Positions 1 through 22,450 of a stretch of DNA of 64,000 nt are shown here, one piece after another (position 1 is the first letter of the stretch; each line of letters opens with the position of its first letter). Location of the stretch: assembly GCA_029465975.1 (NCBI GenBank), contig CM055742.1:2358622-2422621 (forward strand), read 5' to 3'. This DNA comes from Dallia pectoralis. Lineage: Eukaryota; Chordata; Actinopteri; Esociformes; Umbridae. Below the pieces are notes generated by a model that saw only the letters and a program-made list of their open reading frames with translations, was not told where the DNA came from and did not search any database. The position numbers and the translations under genes were made by a program.

Positions 1-245
1 CTGGCGCATCTACTCTGGGCTCTGGCGTATCCACTCTGGGCTCTAGCGTATCCACTCTGGGCTCTAGCGTATCCACTCTGGGCTCTAGCGTATCCACTCT
101 GGGCTCTAGCGTATCCACTCTGGGCTCTAGCGTATCCACTCTGGGCTCTAGCGTATCCACTCTGGGCTCTAGCGTATCCACTCTGGGCTCTAGCGTATCC
201 ACTCTGGGCTCTAGCGTATCCACTCTGGGCTCTAGCGTATCCACC
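1..245. repeat. 21-bp minisatellite
   Basis: About 11-12 near-perfect direct copies of a 21-bp unit (CTCTAGCGTATCCACTCTGG plus G). The first unit carries GGCGCAT variants. The array runs off the left edge of the window. It lies beyond the last visible rgs12 exon and has no coding potential of its own. Confidence 0.95.
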
Positions 246-604
246 CGGGGCACTCAAATGACCAACCTGCTAGACACATACTTCTTGTATTTTTTATGTA
301 GCTGTTATTGCCATATGAATGCTGCTCAACTCACCTACTTATATCTCATCCTGTATTATCTGTATATTGACTCGCCACTTGATCTAATATTGCCTTTCTA
401 TGTCCCACTGCTATTTGCACTGTTGTGTTCATGTATTTATTGTGTAACTATGTTGTCTTGCAAATTATTTGCCTAATCTTGGCCCGGTCGTCGTTGCAAA
501 TGAGAATTTGTTCTGTATTGACCTATATGGTTAAATTTAAAATTAAAAAATAATAATGAAAATAAAACTGGAAAAGATCAGGTTCTATGAGTTCAGGTTC
601 AGAG
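246..604. other. unique AT-rich stretch, probable interspersed-repeat remnant
   Basis: No exon or RNA gene is recognisable. Around 485-560 the text GCAAATGAGAATTTGTTCT, followed by a GGTTAAATTTAAAAT-like end, resembles the 3' end of a dispersed repeat I associate with fish genomes. This is from memory and weak. The 72-codon open frame at 258 has no recognisable domain. Confidence 0.35.
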
Positions 605-1288
605 AACCAGTCACAACTGTCTCCACGTAACGTCTTATTTCCCAGTCACATCTGTCTCCATGTAACGTCTTATTTCCCAGTCACATCTGTTTCCATGTAA
701 CGTCTTATTTCCCGGTCACATCTGTCTCCATGTAACGTCTTATTTCCCGGTCACATCTGTTTCCATGTAACGTCTTATTTCCCGGTCACATCTGTCTCCA
801 CGTAACGTCTTATTTCCCAGTCACATCTGTCTCCATGTAACGTCTTATTTCCCAGTCACATCTGTCTCCATGTAACGTCTTATTTCCCAGTCACATCTGT
901 CTCCATGTAACGTCTTATTTCCCAGTCACATCTGTCTCCACGTAACGTCTTATTTCCCAGTCACATCTGTCCCCATGTAACGTCTTATTTCCCGGTCACA
1001 TCTGTCTCCATGTAACGTCTTATTTCCCGGTCACATCTGTTTCCATGTAACGTCTTATTTCCCGGTCACATCTGTCTCCATGTAACGTCTTATTTCCCGG
1101 TCACATCTGTCTCCACGTAACGTCTTATTTCCCAGTCACATCTGTCTCCATGTAACGTCTTATTTCCCAGTCACATCTGTCTCCATGTAACGTCTTATTT
1201 CCCAGTCACATCTGTCTCCATGTAACGTTTTATTTCCCAGTCACATCTGTCTCCATGTAACGTCTTATTTCCCAGTCACATCTGTCAT
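605..1288. repeat. 35-bp minisatellite, left part
   Basis: About 19 copies of a 35-bp unit containing CTCCATGTAACGTCTTATTT followed by CCCAGTCACATCTGT. Copies differ mainly at A/G, C/T and T/C single sites. The array is interrupted by the Rex3 fragment at 1289-2285 and resumes at 2286-2350, so the retroelement inserted into an existing array. Confidence 0.95.
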
Positions 1289-2285
1289 GTCTGTCTCCAG
1301 CTGTGTCCGTATCCTCGGCAGTAAGTCGGATTCGTTCCCGGTGGGGGTTGGCCTCCGCCAGGGCTGCGCTTTGTCACCAATCCTGTTTGTAATATTCATG
1401 GACAGGATATCGAGGCGTAGTCATGGGGGAGGGGTTCCCGTTCGGTGGGCTGATGGTCACATCACTGCTTTTTGCGGATGATGTGGTCCTGATGGCCTCA
1501 TCGGTCGGTGACCTTCAGCACTCACTGGATCGGTTCGCAGCCGAGTGTGAAGCGGCTGGGATGAGGGTTAGCACCTCTAAATCTGAGGCCATGACTCTCA
1601 GCAGGAAACCGGTGGAGTGCCTACTCCGGGTAGGGAATGAGTCCTTACTCCAAGTGAAGGAGTTCAAGTACCTCGGGGTCCTGTTCGCGAGTGAGGGAAC
1701 AATGGAGCGGGAGTTTGGTCGGAGGATCGGAGCAGCGGGGGCGGTGTTGCATTCGCTTCACCGCACCGTTGTGACGAAAAGAGAGCTGAGCCGAAAGGCA
1801 AAGCTCTCGATCTACCGGTCAATCTTTGTTCCTACCCTCACCTATGGTCATGAAAGCTGGGTCATGACCGAAAGAACGAGATCGCGGGTACAAGCGGCCG
1901 AAATGGGTTTTCTCAGAAAGGTGGCTGGCCTCTCCCTTAGGGATAGGGTGAGAAGCTCAGTCATCCGAGAGGAACTCGGAGTAGAGCCGCTGCTCCTTTG
2001 CATAGAAAGGAGCCAGTTGAGGTGGTTCGGGCATCTTGTAAGAATGCCACCTGGGCGCCTCCCTAGAGAGGTGTTCCAGGCACGTCCAGCTGGGAGGAGA
2101 CCTCGGGAAGACCCAGGACTAGGTGGAGAGATTATATCTCCACACTGGCCTGGGAACGCCTCGGGATTCCCCAGTCAGAGCTGGCTAATGTTGCCCGGGA
2201 AAGGGAAGTTTGGGGTCCCCTGCTAGAGCTGCTACCCCGCGACCCGACCCCGGATAAGCGGTTGAAGATGAGATGAGATGAGATG
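1289..2285 (+). mobile_element. Rex3 (RTE-clade) non-LTR retrotransposon, 5'-truncated
   Basis: This is the C-terminal part of a reverse transcriptase in two overlapping frames. Frame one (1287-1481) has the GLRQGCALSPILFVIFMD motif. Frame two (from 1423) has the catalytic LLFADDVVLMAS motif and continues to about 2224 with KEFKYLGVLF, TYGHESWVMTE and QLRWFGHLVRMPPGRLPREV, which I recognise from Rex3. The frame change near 1420-1450 and a missing G-patch near 2105 show it is broken. The 3' end is a tandem GATGA run (2265-2288), the usual Rex3 tail. The endonuclease domain is absent, as expected for 5' truncation. It is flanked on both sides by the same 35-bp minisatellite. Confidence 0.88.
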
Positions 2286-2350
2286 AGATCTGTCTCCATG
2301 TAACGTTTTATTTCCCGGTCACATCTGTCTCCATGTAACATCTTATCACA
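2286..2350. repeat. 35-bp minisatellite, right part
   Basis: Nearly two further copies of the unit seen at 605-1288, continuing directly after the Rex3 GATGA tail. Confidence 0.85.
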
Positions 2351-2447
2351 TCCACCCAGGCATCTATACATTCCATTTAACCCCACCCAACAGAAAATGG
2401 AAGGAGTTTCTCTATCCGGCACAGACACGCCTCCCAAACTCCACCCT

Positions 2448-2560
2448 CTATCCTGGGTAGTGCACTACTTTCGACCAAGATCCAATAGGAAACCCATAAA
2501 GCCCTTGTTGAACCTGGTGTGTTGTGTAGGGAATAGGGTGGCATTTAGTCACGGCCTGAA
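2448..2560. repeat. degenerate interspersed repeat with GTGCACTA core
   Basis: The segment contains TAGTGCACTACTTTCGACCA and, about 70 bp later, GTAGGGAATAGGGTGGCATT. This combination recurs in altered form near 11385, 17920, 21900, 22975 and 23965. I associate it with a short dispersed element of salmonid and pike genomes; the assignment is from memory. Confidence 0.45.
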
Positions 2561-2637
2561 ACACAGGAAACACTTGCAAACTAGAACAGATCACTATCAC
2601 CACAGAGGGAGAAATCCCATTCAAAACATAACAGTCA

Positions 2638-2990
2638 TTTAACAACAACAACAAATACCACAACAACAAATACCACAACACAACCACAACAAATACCACA
2701 ACACAACAACAACAAATACCACAACAACAAATACCACAACACAACCACAACAAATACCACAACACAACCACAACAAATACCACAACAACACATACCACAA
2801 CACAACCACAATAAATACCACAACACTACCACAACAAATACCACAACAACAAATACCACAACACAACCACAATAAATACCACAACACAACCACAACAAAT
2901 ACCACAACAACAAATACCACAACACAACAACAACAAATACCACAACAACAAATACCACAACACAACAACAACAAATACCACAACACAACC
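2638..2990. repeat. AC-rich minisatellite, left part
   Basis: Irregular tandem of short units of the type ACAACAAATACCACAACACA. The same array resumes at 6398-6690, so it was split by the L2 element between. Reverse-strand open frames rich in Cys/Val are artefacts of the repeat. Confidence 0.92.
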
Positions 2991-5900
2991 GTAATTGGGT
3001 ACAATACTTAGGTCCAAGTGGTCATAGAGCGGCAGCTTGTCTAGTGGCATTGTTGTCTCCTGCAACTAAGACTGTCTCCGAAACAAAGACGGCTCTGATG
3101 AGTTGTTCTGCAGAGTTATTCGAGGAAGGTAAGCACGACAGGCTTGGCGATACAATACATTCAGAGTAAGTACTACACTTCATATTCTTTATAAAAAAAA
3201 AAATAAAAAAAAAAAAAAAATCTAACCCCACTCGTCTACTAATCACCTCTGAAATGTGTATGCTTCCCATCCCATCCATAGTGACTGCTCGGCGTCCATG
3301 TAGACCTACACTATACCGGAGGCGCATTCGGTCCAATCTAACCACCCTTGTGTGCACCTCCTTTGCAGAGTACCTAATTTCGGGTAGTGTCTGGAACTGT
3401 CGATCGGCTGTCAACAAGACCGAATTCATCTCGGCTTACGCTGTCCTCCAAGACCTTGACTTTCTGGCTCTGACTGAGACGTGGATTACCCCCGAAAACA
3501 GTGCTTCCTTGGCTGCCCTTTCGTCATCCAGCCATGTGTTTTCCCACAGTCCTAGAACTTCCGGTCGTCGCGGAGGCGGAACAGGGCTTCTCATTTCTGC
3601 TAAATGGAGATTCTCTCCCTTCCCCCTCCCACACCTTTCCCCTTCCTCGTTTGAATTCCATGCTGTCCGTGTGACGTTTCCATTCAATATTAATATAATT
3701 GTCCTCTACCGTCCACCGGGAGCCCCCGGGGTCTTTCTCGAAGAGCTCGACACCCTGATTAGCGAATTTCCCGATGACGACACACCGCTTGTCCTGCTAG
3801 GTGACTTCAACCTGCCAACGACCACATTCAACACCTTCTTAGGCTCATCCGTCCTACCCCTCCTCTCATCGTTCGGCCTCAGCCTCACCCAGTCAACGGC
3901 GACTCACATCGCAGGCAATGTGTTGGACCTTGTCTTCACCAGATGCTGCCCGCTGACCAACTTTAAGACCACACCCCTACCGCTATCGGACCACTTCCTT
4001 GTCTCATTTTCCCTCTCCCTCTCTTCTCGTGCATCATCAACTCCCAGCCTGGTGGTGGGTCGCATGAACACACGATCCCTCTCCCCATCTGATCTTGCTG
4101 CTTCTGTTCTTTCATCCCTCCCGTCTCCCGAATCCTTCTCCCTCCTGTCTACGGAATCTGCCTCTTCCACCCTTCTAGCATCGCTATCTACATCCTATGA
4201 CTCGCTCTGCCCTCTTTCCTCCCGGCCAGCCCGAGCCGCACCTCCTGTGCCGTGGCTAAATGAAACCCTACGTAGCCACAGGAGAGAACTTCGTGCAGCC
4301 GAGCGGAAATGGAGATCCACCAAAATTCTAAGCGACTTGGCTTCCCTCCAGTCCCTCCTCACCGCCTTCAACTCTAATCTGACCACCGCTAAAGCTGCTT
4401 TCTATCACCGGAAATTCCAGGACTCCACTTCCAACCCTAAAAAGCTCTTCTCCACCTTCTCCACACTCCTCACCCCTCCTCCACCTCCTCCGTCATCGTC
4501 CCTTTCAGCTGACAACTTTCTTACCCACTTTCAACAGAAAGTGGACAACATTCGAGCATCATTCACCCATTCGCCAGAAATCGCTATTTCCCCTCACACT
4601 GACTCTGTCCCTGGTCTGAGTTCCTTCTCCACGCTCAGTCCGGAAGTCACCCTGCAACTGGTCCAATCCAGCCGTCCGACAACATGCCCGCTTGACCCTA
4701 ACCCTTCCCCACTCCTCCAGTCCATCTCCACGGACCTTCTTCCATATCTCACATCTCTAATAAACACTTCTCTAACCTCAGGATGTGTCCCTTCTGACTT
4801 CAAGATGGCCAGAGTGACTCCGCTCCTCAAGAAACCGTCTCTCGACCCGTCGGATGTCAACAACTACAGACCTGTGTCCCTGTTGTCCTTCCTTTCCAAA
4901 ACGCTTGAACGCGTCGTAGCTGACCAACTGTCCTCCTACCTCTCGCAGAACTATCTCCTGGACCCTAACCAGTCAGGATTCAAGACGGGCCACTCAACTG
5001 AAACAGCGCTGCTTTGTGTAACTGAAGCCCTACGCAAGGCCCAAGCCAACTCTCTCTCCTCTGTTCTCATTCTACTAGACCTATCTGCTGCCTTCGACAC
5101 AGTAAACCATCAGATCCTGCTCTCCACCCTCTCTGACCTGGGGATCTCAGGAGCAGTGCATTCCTGGTTTTCCTCGTACTTGTCGGACCGTTTTTACCAG
5201 GTGGTGTGGCGAGGCTCGCCGTCGAACATGCAGCCCCTGGTCACTGGGGTCCCCCAAGGATCGGTCCTAGGCCCTCTCCTTTTCTCCTTATACACCCGGT
5301 CTCTTGGCTCTGTCATATCCTCACATGGCCTCTCCTATCACTGCTATGCTGATGATACCCAACTATTTTTCTCATTCCCACAGTCTGAAACCCAGGTGGC
5401 ATCCCGTATCTCTGCATGTCTGACTGACATCTCGGCCTGGATGTCTGCACACCATCTGAAACTCAACCTAGGTAAAACTGAACTGCTCTTCTTCAAAGGA
5501 AGAGCCTGCCCGCTCCAGGATCTGTCCATTACGGTGGACAACGTCACAGTCCCTGCTACCCAATGTGGGAAAAACCTTGGCGTGACCCTTGACAACTCCC
5601 TCTCATTTTCTGCACACATCAAGGCGGTGTCCCGGTCTTGCAGGTACATGCTCTACAACATTCGGAAAGTAAGGCCGTATCTTACGCAGGAAGCCGCACA
5701 AGTGCTGATCCAGGCACTTATCATCTCCCGTCTCGACTACTGCAACTCCCTTCTGGCTGGTCTCCCAGTGTGCGCCATCAAACCCCTGCAACTCATTCAA
5801 AATGCGGCAGCCCGCCTGATCTTCCATCTACCAAAGTTCTCCCACGTCACTCAGCTGTTCCGCACACTACACTGGCTCCCGGTCGAAGCACGCATCCACT

Positions 5901-6397
5901 ACAAAACCATGGTGCTAGCCTATGGGGCAGCAAGAGGAACCGCCCCCTCCTACATCCAGTCACTAATCAAGCCGTACACACCCACGCGAGCACTTCGTTC
6001 TGCCACCTCAGGCCACTTGGTAGTGCCATCCCTACGGGAGGGCAACTCCAGATCTGCTCAGTCTAAATTGTTCTCTGTGCTTGCCCCGCAATGGTGGAAC
6101 AACTCCACTCTGGAGATCAGATCATCGGACTCTCTACCAATCTTCAAAAAACGTCTAAAAACATTCCTCTTCAAACTGTACCTCCAGTAGCTCCATGAAT
6201 GGAGCTCCACAACTCTCGACTGTTTGAAACTTCACTACCGAATCATTCTTCTATCTCTAGCACTTCCCCCTGCACCCACCCAGGAACAATGTACTTATTG
6301 CCTTTTTGATGTGTATTTTAGCTATATGTGAAATTCCTGCACTTATTATAAGTCGCTCTGGATAAGAGCGTCTGCTAAATGCGCAAAATGTAAATGT
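2991..6397 (+). mobile_element. full-length or near-full-length L2-type non-LTR retrotransposon
   Basis: The element sits inside an AC-rich minisatellite, so its limits are clear. About 260 bp of leader (with an A-rich stretch at 3190-3220) precedes one uninterrupted 978-codon frame (3254-6190). A 200-bp 3'UTR follows, with the fish LINE/SINE tail GGATAAGAGCGTCTGCTAAA and a short ATGTAA repeat. Target-site duplications cannot be read because the target is itself repetitive. A second copy in opposite orientation lies at 8026-10790 and is almost identical, so insertion was recent. Confidence 0.9.
3254..6190 (+). CDS. L2-type endonuclease/reverse transcriptase, intact frame
   Basis: The 978-residue frame encodes the replication protein of a non-LTR retrotransposon. 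The N-terminal third is an apurinic-type endonuclease: LTETWITPE near residue 75, LLGDFNLPTT near 178, and a C-terminal SDHFLVSFSL near 245. The central part is a reverse transcriptase: VNNYRPVSLLSFLSKTLERV near 535, LLDLSAAFDTVNHQILL near 615, GVPQGSVLGPLLFSLYT near 665, and the catalytic YADDTQLFF near 695. The C-terminal part has LDYCNSLLAGLP and LHWLPVEARIHYK, typical of the L2/CR1 group. No stop or frameshift is visible, so this copy may be or recently have been competent. The true start could be a later Met, because the first 50 residues have no clear family match. Confidence 0.85.
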   Translation: MCMLPIPSIVTARRPCRPTLYRRRIRSNLTTLVCTSFAEYLISGSVWNCRSAVNKTEFISAYAVLQDLDFLALTETWITPENSASLAALSSSSHVFSHSPRTSGRRGGGTGLLISAKWRFSPFPLPHLSPSSFEFHAVRVTFPFNINIIVLYRPPGAPGVFLEELDTLISEFPDDDTPLVLLGDFNLPTTTFNTFLGSSVLPLLSSFGLSLTQSTATHIAGNVLDLVFTRCCPLTNFKTTPLPLSDHFLVSFSLSLSSRASSTPSLVVGRMNTRSLSPSDLAASVLSSLPSPESFSLLSTESASSTLLASLSTSYDSLCPLSSRPARAAPPVPWLNETLRSHRRELRAAERKWRSTKILSDLASLQSLLTAFNSNLTTAKAAFYHRKFQDSTSNPKKLFSTFSTLLTPPPPPPSSSLSADNFLTHFQQKVDNIRASFTHSPEIAISPHTDSVPGLSSFSTLSPEVTLQLVQSSRPTTCPLDPNPSPLLQSISTDLLPYLTSLINTSLTSGCVPSDFKMARVTPLLKKPSLDPSDVNNYRPVSLLSFLSKTLERVVADQLSSYLSQNYLLDPNQSGFKTGHSTETALLCVTEALRKAQANSLSSVLILLDLSAAFDTVNHQILLSTLSDLGISGAVHSWFSSYLSDRFYQVVWRGSPSNMQPLVTGVPQGSVLGPLLFSLYTRSLGSVISSHGLSYHCYADDTQLFFSFPQSETQVASRISACLTDISAWMSAHHLKLNLGKTELLFFKGRACPLQDLSITVDNVTVPATQCGKNLGVTLDNSLSFSAHIKAVSRSCRYMLYNIRKVRPYLTQEAAQVLIQALIISRLDYCNSLLAGLPVCAIKPLQLIQNAAARLIFHLPKFSHVTQLFRTLHWLPVEARIHYKTMVLAYGAARGTAPSYIQSLIKPYTPTRALRSATSGHLVVPSLREGNSRSAQSKLFSVLAPQWWNNSTLEIRSSDSLPIFKKRLKTFLFKLYLQ

Positions 6398-6692
6398 AAA
6401 TAACAAATACCACAACACAACAACAACAAATACCACAACACAACAACAACAAATACCACAACAACAAATACCGCAACACTACCGCAATAAATACCACAAC
6501 ACTACCACAACAAATACCACAACACAACCACAACAAATACCACAACACAACCACAATAAATACCACAACACAACCACAATAAATACCACAACACTACCAC
6601 AATAAATACCACAACACAACCACAATAAATACCACAACACTACCACAATAAATACCACACCAAACATATTAGTACTTTCACAATAAATACCA
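6398..6692. repeat. AC-rich minisatellite, right part
   Basis: Continuation of the 2638-2990 array (ACAACAAATACCACAACACA-like units) immediately after the L2 ATGTAA tail. It grades into the next array at about 6690. Confidence 0.9.
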
Positions 6693-7288
6693 CAATCGGG
6701 TGCAGTATTTGGTTGTAGGATATCCGGTGCAGTATTTGGTTGTAGGATATCCGGTGCAGTATTTGGTTGTATGATATCCGGTGCAGTATTTGGTTATAGG
6801 ATATCAGGTGCAGTATTTGGTTGTAGGATATCCGGTGCAGTATTTGGTTGTAGGATATCAGGTGCAGTATTTGGTTGTATGATATCCGGTGCAGTATTTG
6901 GTTGTAGGATATCCGGTGCAGTATTTGGTTATAGGATATCCGTTGCAGTATTTGGTTGTAGGATATCAGGTGCAGTATTTGGTTGTATGATATCCGTTGC
7001 AGTATTTGGTTGTATGATATCAGGTGCAGTATTTGGTTGTATGATATCCGTTGCAGTATTTGGTTGTAGGATATCAGGTGCAGTATTTGGTTGTAGGATA
7101 TCCGGTGCAGTATTTAGTTGTAGGATATCCGGTGCAGTATTTGGTTGTAGGATATCCGGTGCAGTATTTGGTTGTATGATATCCGTTGCAGTATTTGGTT
7201 GTATGATATCAGGTGCAGTATTTGGTTGTATGATATCAGGTGTAGTATTTGGTTGTAGGATATCCGGTGCAGTATTTGGTTGTAGGGG
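6693..7288. repeat. 27-bp minisatellite
   Basis: About 22 copies of a 27-bp unit (GGTGCAGTATTTGGTTGTAG plus GATATCC). Variants alternate CC/CA and TAGG/TATG. Since 27 is divisible by three, long open frames appear on both strands; they are repeat artefacts, not genes. Confidence 0.95.
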
Positions 7289-7336
7289 GCATCAGTGTTA
7301 GTGTATATGTGCACTGTGCATGCGCACGTGTCTTAC

Positions 7337-19134
<11,798 letters not shown>

Positions 19135-19999
19135 TGTCTCTGGGTATTATCTAGCTTGGCCTCTCAGTTGGTTGATTTCAGTTTACCTGGGATCTGCTAT
19201 TAGGTGTCTCCATAGTAAGACCTGTTGTAGACCGTCCAGTGTGCCAGTGAACCACATAAGAGCTGAGGTCAGTGTGCACAGTATCCTTATAAAGGTTCGT
19301 ACTGTCTGCTGTCAGTCCACTGACTCAAATGAACGAACATCACAAACACCCTGAACCCTGTTTTTCATTTGAGGAGGTGAAGCTCTTCGCCTAAATCTCT
19401 TTCATTATCTATCACAATATCTCTGACAGTGACACAATATGTCTCTGAGTTTCTGTGTGTCTTTCTGTATCTCTCTGGCGAGAGCTCCCTAAATACCAAG
19501 CCAGGAGACAGAATGTGTCAGGAGGGTGAGAGGTGGCATCTCTCTGACCTAAGCTCTGGGAACCCGATGCCACTCTGACGAGGCCACAGGGATCACCTAC
19601 GGGAAAACAGTAGGGACACACAGCAGCTAGGATTATTGTGGGTATTAAGAGACAAATTATGCAGACTAGGCTATGCTGGACATTTCACCTACAATGTGTA
19701 AGGAGTTAAATATCCAATACAGGGAAGCAGAGTCCCTAGGTGGTATCCTAGTAGCCTTGAAAGAATAACATTTTCTTTGATCATTAAAAAAAAAAAAGCT
19801 GAGTACAATGTAAAGAACAATGTAATAACAATACTTAAACCAATATTATAAACACATAAAAATATACTGACATTTATGATTGATAGCCTTGTCCCGCTAC
19901 TAACTTAAAATTTGACGTACATGCTATTCCAATACACAAAAGCACACCTCCCCGTGGGTGACGTCAGCAGACGCCAGGTCCAATAGGTATCGTTTAACT
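19135..19999 (-). other. rgs12 5' region, probable intron 1
   Basis: Unique DNA upstream of the rgs12 start codon. Several CCCAG/TGAG acceptor-like sites precede the ATG (for example 5 bases upstream), but the exact 5'UTR acceptor is not decidable by eye. No other exon is seen. Confidence 0.45.
19959..19966. promoter_or_regulatory. palindromic CRE (TGACGTCA)
   Basis: Perfect 8-bp cAMP response element, about 40 bases gene-downstream of the candidate first-exon donor, with a CCAAT box at about 19979-19984 beside it. Chance occurrence is possible; its promoter position makes it worth keeping. Confidence 0.4.
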
Positions 20000-20002
20000 C
20001 AC

Positions 20003-20130
20003 CTTTCCACAGGTGTAACTGTTAGGTAGGAGACAGCGGTTGCGTGGCAACCAGAGAACTTTCCGTCTCTCCACAATATATGTAGCTAAACGACTAGCTG
20101 TGTTTATAACCAAGTAAAAAGACAAACCGA
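20003..20130 (-). other. candidate non-coding first exon and promoter area of rgs12
   Basis: On the minus strand CACCTGTGGAAAG is followed by GTGAGTT, a consensus donor (exon end at 20003). A near-palindromic GGTTGCGTGGCAACC (20038-20052) resembles an RFX X-box. The upstream limit is a guess; the transcription start cannot be read from sequence. Confidence 0.35.
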
Positions 20131-22439
20131 CAAGTGAGCCAAACTAAACCAAATAGACAACTAACATTTGACGCCTGTTACTCTGTTAGCAAGGGAAAAA
20201 ATACCAAATTGAAGCTAGCATATGCTAACGCGATGCTACTGTACCGTTACTACATAAACATACTACAACGACAGAACGAGAATATCAAACAAAACCTTAA
20301 ATGTATCTCCGCCACGGCACCGTAACGAGTAAGGCTTCAGTCTTTATGTTTATAATAAATGTGGAAATATTTTACAAACTTTTTCTCTATTGTTCGCAAG
20401 TTGCACCTGGAGAGTGCATCCACCCATGCTTAACTAATGTCCCGCCTCCATTGTCCACAATCCCGGAATGTCTACGTGTAACTATGACAACGACAGTGTA
20501 AACAAGAAGTTTCCGACCATATCATTGGCTCAGGTGTCTGTCAGTATTACAAAAACGATAAAATAATTATGTTTGACTGTGAGCCTCATAATAACAGCAG
20601 TAGTGCATTAATAATCATAATAATGCCACAGGTGTCCGAAATCAACTTCTATAACGTTTACAAGAATAAAAGCATTCATACAAAGTAAAAAATATACACG
20701 CTTATTTACAGTTTAGGGTAACACTTAGTTTGGAGACGTGTACAGCGACGAGTGAGTTTTAGACGAGTAGAACAGCTGGCTAATGTAACGGTATTGCTGT
20801 ATATATGTCATGGTTACAATAATACACTGTAGCCAAATGCTACTAATGTAAAAGCAACAGTTACCTTGACTGCTGTTGAAATAAATATATATGTATATAT
20901 ATATATTATCACTATAGTATAACCGTGATGCTTTTGGGTATTTGTTTTCTTAAAATGTCCGAGTTGGCACTTTGGCTTTTTCAAGCCATCTGGCATAAAT
21001 TGGCCATTGCATGTTTATGGAATAACATTACATGTTACGAAATTCCGACACACAGTCTTGATAATAAGTGTTTATGATAGCTTACCGTTTATATAAATGT
21101 GTCCGGATGATGCTTAGTCCGATCCAGTCGTTACTAGCACATACTTATAGTATAAACAAAGACCACTAGTACCAGCTGGTGAAGGAGGAGAATACAGGAG
21201 GAGCTGTTTGGGTGTGTTTGGGAAGTAGAGGGAGAGAGCAGGCTGCTGCTGGGGGCCACTGAGTGATGATGGATGGACTTAATACTATTAGCTACTAATA
21301 GGCTCATCTGATTCGATACAAGCTAAATAAAATACTTTTTGGTGGAAATCATGTCAATTATATCGTGCTTGGGTTGGTTTTAGTTTACAAGGTTAAATTA
21401 ATTACATAGCTTTATAATTCTCTCCTGTCCAATCCAAAATTGCCTGGGAATAAAGGGGGAGGAAGAGAGAGGGAGGATATGAAGTGAGAGGGGGAGAGAC
21501 CAGACACAATACCTAATCAAACACATCAAAAGCCATGTGTTGAAAAGTCTACTTACAATGTGAATAACATCGGTTTGTTTGTATGGCAGATTTTAGGGGA
21601 CTTTTGTCCAAATAGGGTGCATGTCAAGTTCCTACAGCTACTTTTTAATTTTGCTAAATATTTTGCATTCATCAGGCCACCATCTTGCCAAGTTGTGTAG
21701 CCAGATGGACATGAGGTCTGGACTTCGGGGTGAGGTAAGGTCAAGTCCCCTTGAGTCTGGACCTCACCACCAGAACAGACGGAGTCGTTTCTGTGTGGTT
21801 CCCTTCCTGTGCTTAATATTTTGGAATCAGACTTTAACAACAGCTTAACCTAAAGTATACCGCTGTTGAGTGATCAATACTATCAACCCAAAATGTTTCC
21901 CTATTCCCTAGATAGTATAGGGATTCAGACCAGGGCCCAGTGTACTACAAAGGGATGTGATGGTATTTGGGAGACATGAAACATATGGCCAGAGTTTAAT
22001 CTGTGGCTTATATCCTAATGACCATGAAGAACCCCTGGTGAGGGACGGGAAAAAAATGACACCCACCACCTCGGGTGACAGTCTGACTATAAGACTGTAA
22101 TAAAATGCCTACGTGTAGTAATGTTATAAAAGCTTCAGGGGGATTACACCCTCCCCATTAGCGAGGCGGGTCCCCTGCCTGTTCTCTGCTTACTGAGTCT
22201 GCAGTACATGAGAACATATTGCAGGTCGGCCAATCATGTGTTTAACACCCTGTTCATCTGTTGTCTTCCCCTAACAGAATAGGGTGAGAGGATTAGAGCA
22301 CAGACACACACACACACACACACAGACACACACACACACACACACACACAGACAGACAGACACCTGATAAACATGAGACTAAACGCACAACCGCCTTGGC
22401 CTAAGAGAACATACACCATAATAAAAAGTACACTTTTTA
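20131..22439. other. htt-rgs12 intergenic DNA
   Basis: AT-rich unique DNA with no recognisable conserved exon on either strand. A diverged copy of the GTGCACTA-type repeat is at about 21890-21985, and CA/GA microsatellites are at 22299-22362. No Myb/SANT-like coding segment expected for msantd1 was seen. A consensus donor-like GTAAGC on the minus strand near 21083 could mark an alternative rgs12 first exon. Confidence 0.5.
22299..22362. repeat. CA / GACA microsatellite
   Basis: ACACACACAC tract with interspersed GACA units. Confidence 0.92.
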
Positions 22440-22444
22440 TAGAT

Positions 22445-22450
22445 TTTATT
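22445..22450 (-). promoter_or_regulatory. candidate distal htt polyadenylation signal (AATAAA)
   Basis: TTTATT on the plus strand gives AATAAA in gene sense, within an AT-rich block, about 2.8 kb after the htt stop. Another AATAAA is at 24614-24619. Which one is used cannot be decided here. Confidence 0.35.

Noticed and set aside
5638..6066. 142-codon frame inside the L2 element (and its mirror at 8403-8831)
   Set aside because: Shadow frame of the reverse transcriptase C-terminus; the family motifs are in the long frame.
6771..7301. 176-codon frame of ISGAVFGCR repeats
   Set aside because: 27-bp minisatellite; no conservation and no gene context.
20131..22439. tRNA or conserved small RNA gene in the intergenic region
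   Set aside because: No cloverleaf with A/B boxes or familiar hairpin could be recognised by eye.
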